Assembly: GCA_946481205.1 (NCBI GenBank)
Contig: CAMLNB010000106.1
Span: forward strand, 1 to 11,574
Length of the DNA stretch: 11,574 bases
DNA from: an uncultured Kangiella sp.
GTDB taxonomy: Bacteria > Pseudomonadota > Gammaproteobacteria > Enterobacterales > DSM-103792
Reading direction: 5' to 3'
Position numbers and translations under genes: made by a program. The notes beneath the pieces were generated by a model. The model was not told the DNA's origin, ran no database searches, and saw only the letters and a program-made list of their open reading frames with translations. How positions within the stretch are numbered: position 1 is the stretch's first letter; each line of letters opens with the position of its first letter. This document shows, piece by piece, positions 6,844 to 11,574 of the stretch.

Positions 6844-7638
6844 CTACACCGCAACCGGCGCTTTGATCGCCGGGTGGGATTGGTAATCGAGAATTTCGAA
6901 ATCGTCGAACCGGTAGGAGAAAAGATCGGCCGGTTTGCGCTTGATCTGCAAGCGCGGTGGCGGCAGCGGCGCCCGGCTCAGTTGCTCTTTCGCTTGCTCA
7001 AGGTGATTGCTGTACAGATGCACATCGCCCCCGGTCCAGACAAAATCACCAACATCCAGCTGACATTGCTGCGCGACCATATGGGTCAGCAGCGCATACG
7101 AGGCAATATTGAACGGCACGCCAAGGAAGATATCGGCCGAACGCTGATAAAGCTGACAACTCAACTGGCCGTTGGCGACATAGAACTGGAACATCGTATG
7201 ACAAGGTTGCAGCGCCATCTTGTCCAGATCGGCGACGTTCCAGGCACTGACGATCAAGCGGCGCGAGTCCGGCGTCTTGCGGATTTGCTCCATCACCTGG
7301 GAAATCTGATCGATATGGCGGCCATCTGGTGCCGGCCAGCTGCGCCACTGATACCCATAAACCGGGCCGAGGTTGCCGTTTTCATCGGCCCACTCATCCC
7401 AGATGCTGACGCCATTGTCTTTCAGGTATTGGATGTTGGTGTCGCCATTGAGGAACCATAGTAGCTCGTGGATGATCGAGCGCAGGTGCAGCTTCTTGGT
7501 CGTCACCAGCGGAAAACCTTCGCGCAGATTGAAGCGCATTTGCGCGCCAAACAGCGAACGAGTGCCGGTACCGGTGCGGTCGGTTTTGATCGCACCGTTA
7601 TCGAGCACATCACGCAGCAGAGTCAGATAATTCTTCAT
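6844..7638 (-). CDS. thyA: Thymidylate synthase
   Basis: A 264-residue enzyme, the same length as E. coli ThyA. It methylates dUMP to dTMP using 5,10-methylene-tetrahydrofolate in the cytoplasm. The residues expected from E. coli numbering fall in place: R21, the nucleophile C146 in [12 protein letters not shown]126/R127 in [12 protein letters not shown]169, N177 (GVPFNIASY), H207 and Y209 (DVHLYSNH). The start at MKNYLTLL matches the family; an in-frame upstream extension to 7725 would run into the lgt coding region and is rejected. The gap to lgt upstream is 16 bp, the conserved lgt-thyA order of gammaproteobacteria. In many relatives folA follows; here a sensor kinase follows after 9 bp. 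The ribosome-binding sequence is weak (AGGC), consistent with coupling to lgt. Confidence 0.98.
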   Translation of the reverse strand: MKNYLTLLRDVLDNGAIKTDRTGTGTRSLFGAQMRFNLREGFPLVTTKKLHLRSIIHELLWFLNGDTNIQYLKDNGVSIWDEWADENGNLGPVYGYQWRSWPAPDGRHIDQISQVMEQIRKTPDSRRLIVSAWNVADLDKMALQPCHTMFQFYVANGQLSCQLYQRSADIFLGVPFNIASYALLTHMVAQQCQLDVGDFVWTGGDVHLYSNHLEQAKEQLSRAPLPPPRLQIKRKPADLFSYRFDDFEILDYQSHPAIKAPVAV

Positions 7639-7654
7639 CACAACGCCTGTTTGA

Positions 7655-8461
7655 TTATTTTGCCAGCGCCGGTTGCACCGACGCCTTGCGATAAGCCAAC
7701 ACCAGCAAGGCAATGCCGAGCGCAATCAGCGGCACGCACAGCCATTGGCCACGCGACAGCCCCAGCGCTTGCAAGCCCAGATGGGCATCCGGCTCGCGGA
7801 AAAATTCGACGATAAAACGGAAGCCACCATAACCGAGCGCGAACAAACCACTGACCGCCATGCGCGGCGGATTCTTGCTCGAGAACAGCCACAGCATCAG
7901 GAACAGCAGGGCGCCTTCGAGTATGGCTTCATACAACTGCGACGGATGCCGCAGCAAGCGATCCGGATCGGTCGGAAACCGGAAGGCCCACGGCACATCG
8001 GCGCTGGCTTCCCGGCCCCACAATTCGGCATTGATGAAATTGCCGATGCGGCCGAAGAACAAACCCGGCGGCACCAGCGGCGCCATGAAATCCGCCACCT
8101 CAAAAAATGTCCGTTTGTGCGCCTTGCCATACCAGAAGAACGCCACCAGCACACCGAGCAGGCCGCCGTGGAAGGACATGCCGCCTTCCCAGATCTTGAA
8201 CAGATAAATCGGGTTGTTGAGAAACAACTCGAACTGATAGAAGAACACGTAACCGAGCCGGCCACCGATCACGACACCGAGAAAACCATAGAACAGAAAG
8301 TCGCTGACTTGCTCGGCAGTCCAGCCGCTACCCGGCCGTTTTGCTCGCACCGTACCGAGCCACCACGCGGCCAAGAAACCGAGCAGATACATCAGCCCAT
8401 ACCAGCGCAGTGCAACCGGGCCGATTGAAACAATCACCGGATCAATGACCGGAAAATCCAT
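7655..8461 (-). CDS. lgt: Prolipoprotein diacylglyceryl transferase
   Basis: A 268-residue polytopic inner-membrane enzyme that transfers diacylglycerol from phosphatidylglycerol to the lipobox Cys of prolipoproteins, the first step of lipoprotein maturation. Its signature [14 protein letters not shown] (137-150) includes the catalytic Arg138 and the conserved Asn141 and Gly149 (equivalent to E. coli R143, N146 and G154). SFHGG (96-100) carries the conserved His98, and RHPSQLYEA (171-179) is another family motif. Ala145 stands where E. coli has Gly in the signature. About seven hydrophobic segments are present. GAGGAA (8467-8472, - strand) lies five bases before the ATG. It is 54 bp downstream of the TSUP gene and 16 bp upstream of thyA, so the three are likely co-transcribed. 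Confidence 0.98.
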   Translation of the reverse strand: MDFPVIDPVIVSIGPVALRWYGLMYLLGFLAAWWLGTVRAKRPGSGWTAEQVSDFLFYGFLGVVIGGRLGYVFFYQFELFLNNPIYLFKIWEGGMSFHGGLLGVLVAFFWYGKAHKRTFFEVADFMAPLVPPGLFFGRIGNFINAELWGREASADVPWAFRFPTDPDRLLRHPSQLYEAILEGALLFLMLWLFSSKNPPRMAVSGLFALGYGGFRFIVEFFREPDAHLGLQALGLSRGQWLCVPLIALGIALLVLAYRKASVQPALAK

Positions 8462-8484
8462 TGTATTTCCTCAATGATGACAGC

Positions 8485-8508
8485 CCCGCCTCAACGCTGG
8501 AGGCGCGG
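8485..8508 (-). other. Hairpin in the TSUP-lgt intergenic gap
   Basis: CGCCTC (8487-8492) pairs with GAGGCG (8500-8505) around a seven-base loop, and the stem extends by two GC pairs past a one-base bulge. It lies between the TSUP stop and the lgt ribosome site on the transcribed strand. No T-run follows, so it is not an intrinsic terminator. It may be an mRNA processing or stabilising element, or chance in GC-rich DNA. Confidence 0.3.
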
Positions 8509-8515
8509 TCCCGAC

Positions 8516-9349
8516 TCAGATGCCGAACAAAGCTTTGATCGCCAGCCGCAAACCGATCACCGCCAGAAAAGCGGCAAACACCCGCTTCAGGCGTGCGGTT
8601 GGCCAGCGGTGCGCCAGCTTGGCACCAATCGGCGCGGTAAACCATGACGCGGCCGTGATGGCCAGCACCGCCGGCCAGTATACAAAGCCGGTCGCCCCGG
8701 CAGGCATCGTTATCGACCAGCCAGCCGCGACATAACCCGCCGTACCGAACAGCGCGATCGGCAAACCGACCGCGGCCGAGGTCGCGACCGCCTGGGTGAT
8801 CGGCACGCCGTAATACAAGAGCAGCGGCACCGTCAGCGAGCCGCCACCAATACCGACCAGACCAGACAGCAAACCAATGCCGCCACCAAACCCGGCCCAG
8901 GCCCAGCGCGGCGGTTGCTGCCGGGTACCGGTGGTAATGCTGACCACCGTGGTACGCACCGCCAGCACCAGCACAAACAGCGCAAACAGCAGCGTCAGCG
9001 CTTGCGAACCGAGCTTGGCCGCCACCGCGCCGGCGATCGCAGCGGCCAGCGCCACGGTCGGCGCCAGCAGCCAGAACAAACGCCATTGCACCGCGCCACG
9101 CTTGGCATGCGCCCGGGTCGACGCCACTGCGGTCAGAACAATGGCCGCCAGCGAACTGCCGATTGCAGTTGGCATCAATGCGGCGGCCGGCACGCCGATG
9201 TAAGGCAGCAACCACAGCAGCGCCGGCACCAGAATCAGGCCACCGCCAATGCCAAGCAGGCCGGCCAAGACGCCGGACAGCGCCCCGACCGCCAAGCAGG
9301 CCGCCGCAAGGGACAGGTAAACTGCCGGCTGCAAAACCTCTGGATTCAT
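8516..9349 (-). CDS. TSUP-family (TauE/SafE) membrane permease
   Basis: A 277-residue, highly hydrophobic protein with about eight membrane segments. It shows the internal duplication typical of the 4-toluene-sulfonate-uptake (TSUP) family: GLLGIGGGLILVPAL near residue 31 and GLVGIGGGSLTVPLL in the second half, each at the start of a half-repeat. Family members move sulfite, sulfonates, sulfoacetate or other small anions; the substrate here cannot be told from sequence. The ATG at 9349 puts about 30 residues before the first motif, as usual; the open frame upstream to 9676 lies antisense to the NRDE gene and has no family similarity. No clear Shine-Dalgarno sequence is seen. It is the probable first gene of TSUP-lgt-thyA-kinase. 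A link to the sulfide genes 6 kb away would be speculative, since a TSUP gene upstream of lgt is, as I recall, also seen in pseudomonads. Confidence 0.9.
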   Translation of the reverse strand: MNPEVLQPAVYLSLAAACLAVGALSGVLAGLLGIGGGLILVPALLWLLPYIGVPAAALMPTAIGSSLAAIVLTAVASTRAHAKRGAVQWRLFWLLAPTVALAAAIAGAVAAKLGSQALTLLFALFVLVLAVRTTVVSITTGTRQQPPRWAWAGFGGGIGLLSGLVGIGGGSLTVPLLLYYGVPITQAVATSAAVGLPIALFGTAGYVAAGWSITMPAGATGFVYWPAVLAITAASWFTAPIGAKLAHRWPTARLKRVFAAFLAVIGLRLAIKALFGI

Positions 9350-9354
9350 CTGTC

Positions 9355-10140
9355 GTGTGCCTGATTGTGCTGGCCCGGGACGTACACCCGGACTACCCGT
9401 TGATCCTGCTCGCCCACCGCGACGAGTTTGTCGCCCGGCCGACCCGACCGCTCGGCTGGTGGCCAGATGGCGCCACGCTGGCCGGTACCGATCTGGAAGC
9501 CGGCGGCACCTGGCTGGGCGTGCACCGTAACGGCCGCTTTGCTGCTGTAACCAATGTCCGCGAAGGGACGCCGCAAGCAAGTGCTCGCTCTCGCGGCGAG
9601 CTGGTGCCCAACTGGCTGAATAGCCTGCCAACTCCCACTGACGAGCCCGCTGCCGAACACGCCGACCAGCTGGCAAAGGCCGCGCAGTATAGCGGCTTCA
9701 ATCTGTTGTTCGGTGCTTGGCAAGCCGGCGCGCTGACGCTGCACTATGGCAGTAACCGCTTTGCTGGCCGGCCGGTGCCGGTCGGCGTTTCGGCGCTGTC
9801 GAATGGCGACTTCGACGCGCCCTGGCCGAAAGTCCGCCGCGCCAAGGCAACCCTGCACGCGCTGCTGGTCGATGCCGGCGCCCCCGACGAGTCCTGGCTG
9901 GACCGGCTGGCCGATCGCACACCTGCGCCCGATGCCGAGCTGCCCGATACCGGTATCGGCCTGGCCAAGGAGCGTTGGCTGTCGCCGCTGCTGATCACCG
10001 GCCCGCAGTACGGCACGCGCGCCGCCAGCCTGCTGAGCCTGCGCCGGGACGGCGAGCTGCGGCTGATCGAACGCAGTCTCGACCCCGCCCGCGACGGGAT
10101 TGTGCAAGCGACGGTGCGGGAAACCCTGCAACTGGCCTGA
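9355..10140 (+). CDS. NRDE/TANGO2-family protein
   Basis: A 261-residue protein of the NRDE family, which is related in fold to N-terminal-nucleophile hydrolases. I chose the GTG at 9355 because it gives the family N-terminus MCLIVLARDVHPDYPLILLA, in which Cys2 would be exposed after Met removal. The eponymous motif is HRDE here (21-24), with His for Asn. Other marks are GGTWLGVHRNGRFAAVTNVRE (in 50-70), SRGELVPNWL (79-88), YSGFNLLFG (112-120) and QYGTRAASLL (218-227). Function in bacteria is uncertain; eukaryotic TANGO2 has been linked to Golgi organisation and heme or lipid handling. The start codon is 5 bases from that of the divergent TSUP gene, so its promoter should lie inside the TSUP coding sequence. 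No Shine-Dalgarno sequence is visible. A longer frame back to 9163 is antisense to TSUP and rejected. Confidence 0.88.
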   Translation: MCLIVLARDVHPDYPLILLAHRDEFVARPTRPLGWWPDGATLAGTDLEAGGTWLGVHRNGRFAAVTNVREGTPQASARSRGELVPNWLNSLPTPTDEPAAEHADQLAKAAQYSGFNLLFGAWQAGALTLHYGSNRFAGRPVPVGVSALSNGDFDAPWPKVRRAKATLHALLVDAGAPDESWLDRLADRTPAPDAELPDTGIGLAKERWLSPLLITGPQYGTRAASLLSLRRDGELRLIERSLDPARDGIVQATVRETLQLA

Positions 10141-10217
10141 CCTTTCGCCGCTGTCTCGATCACACAGGCCGGAAAATTCACTGAAAAACCGATCTGGATC
10201 GCGGTCGGCATGGCCGG

Positions 10218-10223
10218 TATAGT
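10218..10223 (+). promoter_or_regulatory. Candidate -10 box upstream of the first exbD
   Basis: TATAGT at 10218-10223 matches the sigma-70 -10 consensus at five of six bases, 54 bases before the exbD ATG. No convincing -35 box lies at the expected distance (TGGATC at 10195-10200 is poor). A GC-rich hairpin (10233-10250) without a T-run sits between this box and the gene. The gap between the NRDE stop and exbD is 136 bp with no other feature seen. Confidence 0.25.
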
Positions 10224-10276
10224 TCCGGGGCTGGCCTGCGGGGGCAGGTCAGATCCCGTCCAAGAGTGAAATACAC

Positions 10277-10687
10277 ATGCGCAAGAAGCACGGTGGCGCC
10301 GCAGAAGACGCCGAAATCGACATGACCCCGATGCTGGACATCGTGTTCATCATGCTCATTTTCTTCATCGTGACCACCTCCTTCGTGAAGGAAAGCGGTC
10401 TCGATATCCAGCGCCCGTCGGGCAAGTCGGCCTCGACCACCAAGGTCAAAGCGAACGTGCTGATCACCATCAACAGCACCGGCGCCGTGGTCATGGACGA
10501 ACGTGAAATCGACGTTCGCTCGGTTCGCGCCAACGTCGAAAAAGTATTGGCCGAATCGCCGGATGCCTCGGTGATTGTCCAAGCGCACAAAGACAGCGAC
10601 ACCGACATTCTGATCAGCGTTGTCAACGCCGCCAAAGAAGCCGGCATCGACAAGGTCTCGGTCGGCACCTACGAGAAAGACGCCTAA
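10277..10687 (+). CDS. exbD: ExbD/TolR-family biopolymer transport protein (first copy)
   Basis: A 136-residue inner-membrane protein with a short cytoplasmic N-terminus, one membrane helix (about 19-36) and a periplasmic domain. DMTPMLDIVFIMLIFF (15-30) is the ExbD/TolR core; D21 is the conserved transmembrane Asp used for proton-motive-force coupling with ExbB/TolQ. The periplasmic part ends in VSVGTYEKDA, typical of ExbD paralogues that pair with TonB or related systems. No exbB, tolQ or tonB is in the window, so its motor partner must be encoded elsewhere or upstream of 1. An intrinsic terminator follows. The ribosome site is weak (AGAGTG region). ExbD is preferred to TolR from the helix sequence and length, but the two are hard to separate. 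Confidence 0.88.
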   Translation: MRKKHGGAAEDAEIDMTPMLDIVFIMLIFFIVTTSFVKESGLDIQRPSGKSASTTKVKANVLITINSTGAVVMDEREIDVRSVRANVEKVLAESPDASVIVQAHKDSDTDILISVVNAAKEAGIDKVSVGTYEKDA

Positions 10688-10707
10688 GCGTTCCGACTCG
10701 AAATGCG

Positions 10708-10733
10708 AAAGGGCAGCGTCAGCTGCCCTTTTT
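10708..10733. terminator. Intrinsic terminator after first exbD, probably bidirectional
   Basis: AAAGGGCAGC (10708-10717) pairs perfectly with GCTGCCCTTT (10722-10731) around a GTCA loop, followed by T to 10733. The complementary strand also has a short T-run (from the AAA at the left arm), so it could stop transcription from the right too. It lies 20 bases after the exbD stop, which suggests the second exbD is mostly transcribed from its own promoter. Confidence 0.85.
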
Positions 10734-10742
10734 GTTTGCCGA

Positions 10743-10847
10743 TCATTTGCTAGATAGCGTCTGGCTGATGCCACCTTGTTTATCGCAACAGCTGCCGTCG
10801 ATGAATTCCTTCAGCATCACCTGTTTCTGCGACAGCGACCAGTGCAC
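10743..10847 (-). other. Possible small ORF or gene remnant between the exbD copies
   Basis: On the - strand a frame from a GTG at 10847 to a TGA at 10743-10745 would encode 34 residues beginning VHWSLSQKQVMLKEFIDG and including a Cys-Cys pair. An ATG at 10817 would give 24 residues. An in-frame stop lies just upstream (10860-10862), and no good ribosome site is seen. The frame reads like protein and ends 10 bases before the bidirectional terminator, where a real convergent gene would end. It may be a remnant of a longer gene or chance. The rest of the 10688-10918 gap holds only the terminator and the exbD2 ribosome site. Confidence 0.2.
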
Positions 10848-10906
10848 TTTTACCGATGGTCAAGATCTGCGCCAGCCCCTACATTCAAGTTGTCAGGACG
10901 CAAATG

Positions 10907-10913
10907 AGGGAGG
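10907..10913 (+). promoter_or_regulatory. Ribosome binding site that decides the second exbD start
   Basis: AGGGAGG-like purine run (AGGGAGGG around 10907-10914) lies about six bases before the ATG at 10919. Two in-frame upstream ATGs (10856 and 10904) have no such site, and the product from 10919 begins MRK like the first copy. Confidence 0.6.
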
Positions 10914-10918
10914 GCGCT

Positions 10919-11326
10919 ATGCGCAAACTGTCACTGGCATCACCGCAGGAAAATGACATCGACATGACGCCGATGCTCGACATCGTGTTCATCATGCTGA
11001 TTTTCTTTATCGTCACCAGCAGCTTCTTGAAAGAGTCGGGATTGTCGTTTGCCCGTCCGTCTGCCAGCGAAGGCCCACGCGGCCCCATCAACAGCATTAC
11101 CTTGTTGGAGCTGACGGCCGACAACCGCGTCCTGAGCCAGGGCCGTGAGCTGGATTTGGCCGTGGTGCCAGCACTGCTCGAACAACAACTCAGCATCGAG
11201 CCAAACCGCAGCGTGCTGATTCAGGCCCATCACGACAGCAACACAGAACTGATGCTGCAATTGGTGGATGCCGCCAAACGGGTCGGCATTCAGCAGGTAT
11301 CGGTTGGCAGTTATTCGGCTGGCTAA
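10919..11326 (+). CDS. exbD: ExbD/TolR-family biopolymer transport protein (second copy)
   Basis: A 135-residue paralogue of the preceding gene. Residues 14-33 are the same in both copies (the core starting IDMTPMLD), as are a KESGL segment after the helix and an RPS triplet beyond it; the conserved membrane Asp is D21 in both. The periplasmic domains have diverged more but keep the same layout and both end in VSVG(T/S)Y. The coding DNA of the helix is also nearly identical apart from third positions. Start chosen at 10919 because of the purine run just upstream and the shared MRK N-terminus. A terminator follows 28 bases after the stop. Two ExbD-like subunits side by side suggest a heteromeric ExbD dimer in one ExbB motor, or two motors with separate partners; the sequence cannot tell which. 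Confidence 0.88.
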   Translation: MRKLSLASPQENDIDMTPMLDIVFIMLIFFIVTSSFLKESGLSFARPSASEGPRGPINSITLLELTADNRVLSQGRELDLAVVPALLEQQLSIEPNRSVLIQAHHDSNTELMLQLVDAAKRVGIQQVSVGSYSAG

Positions 11327-11354
11327 GGTTTACGGTCCAGACTCGTGCTTCGCC

Positions 11355-11377
11355 ACGGGCGCCTCAGCGCCCGTTTT
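11355..11377 (+). terminator. Intrinsic terminator after second exbD
   Basis: ACGGGCGC (11355-11362) pairs perfectly with GCGCCCGT (11367-11374) around a CTCA loop, followed by four T (11374-11377). It separates exbD from the next + strand gene. Confidence 0.8.
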
Positions 11378-11468
11378 ACTTGCCTGATACTCTACACATC
11401 GCACCGGTTTGCTGATTGCGCCGGCTTGCATTACCTTGCAGGCATCCCCATCTCGCAGGACGACCTTT

Positions 11469-11574
11469 ATGGCGGCAAAATCCGCGCCGGCCTCTTCCTT
11501 TGCTTCGCTGCGTCAGGCGGTTGAGCAACACGCCTTGGCCTTGCCCGGCGTCACTCGCGATATCAAATGGGGTG
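11469..11574 (+). CDS. Probable MmcQ/YjbR-family protein, N-terminal part
   Basis: The ATG at 11469 opens a frame that runs off the window after 35 codons. AGGA at 11457-11460 is a reasonable ribosome site. After a low-complexity start (MAAKSAPASSF) comes LRQAVEQHALALPGVTRDIKWG, which resembles the N-terminus of MmcQ/YjbR (DUF419) proteins, where a short helix is followed by a conserved LPG(V/A)T and an aromatic-Gly pair. These are small CyaY-like-fold proteins of unclear role. The fragment is too short for a firm call. Confidence 0.5.
   Translation, partial: MAAKSAPASSFASLRQAVEQHALALPGVTRDIKWG

Noticed and set aside
7639..7725. Longer thymidylate synthase start
   Set aside because: It would overlap the end of lgt; the shorter form has exactly the E. 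coli length and aligns from residue 1.
9163..9354. Upstream in-frame extension of the NRDE gene by 64 codons
   Set aside because: It lies antisense to the TSUP coding sequence, is rich in Arg/Gln/Pro of the kind given by shadow frames, and the family N-terminus MCLIV begins at the GTG at 9355.
9350..9676. Upstream extension of the TSUP gene on the - strand
   Set aside because: It is Arg-rich and non-hydrophobic, antisense to the NRDE gene, and unlike TSUP proteins, which begin shortly before the first GIGGG motif.
10233..10250. GC hairpin upstream of the first exbD as a terminator for NRDE
   Set aside because: The stem is good (one G-U pair, GGGG loop) but no T-run follows. It could be an mRNA leader element, which I cannot support further.
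11378..11468. Promoter for the MmcQ/YjbR-like gene
   Set aside because: TTGCTG near 11409 with a TACCTT-like box at 17 bp spacing was considered, but the -10 match is too poor.

Overview
The window looks like chromosomal DNA of a free-living, GC-rich gammaproteobacterium. This rests on the lgt-thyA pair with a TSUP permease upstream, on TrxC, and on a TPR-containing hybrid histidine kinase. The genus cannot be told from the sequence. No phage, transposon, CRISPR array, tRNA or rRNA was seen.

Layout. (1) 1-2758, + strand: the tail of an unknown gene, a 14-bp tandem repeat, then a compact operon. The operon encodes a small DUF2892 membrane protein, a DUF302 protein, an exported single-heme c-type DUF3365 protein and a sulfide:quinone oxidoreductase (SQR) with all three catalytic cysteines. 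It ends in a probable intrinsic terminator. (2) 2809-3978: an exported DUF442/BLH phosphatase-like protein (- strand), divergent from thioredoxin 2, trxC (+ strand). (3) 3985-9349, - strand: TSUP permease, lgt, thyA and a 949-residue hybrid sensor kinase, apparently co-oriented as one unit. The kinase begins 9 nt after the thyA stop. (4) 9355-10140, + strand: an NRDE/TANGO2-type protein whose GTG start lies 5 nt from the TSUP start codon on the other strand. (5) 10277-11377, + strand: two closely similar exbD genes, each followed by its own terminator and with no exbB in the window. (6) 11469 onward: the start of a probable MmcQ/YjbR protein.

How the parts fit. The left third reads as a sulfide/persulfide module. 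SQR would oxidise sulfide and feed electrons to the quinone pool. The exported heme protein, DUF302, DUF2892 and the DUF442 protein (a family whose BLH domain is linked to persulfide dioxygenases elsewhere) are accessory by context, and TrxC could reduce persulfides or disulfides. The TSUP permease could export sulfite or another sulfur anion, but its place next to lgt-thyA is a separate neighbourhood, so that link is speculative. The middle is housekeeping (lipoprotein maturation, dTMP synthesis) with a sensor kinase appended. The right end supplies ExbD subunits for an energy-transducing complex whose partner subunits lie elsewhere.

Most promising for novelty: the four-gene SQR operon with its undefined partners, the near-abutting divergent TSUP/NRDE starts, and the thyA-kinase junction.
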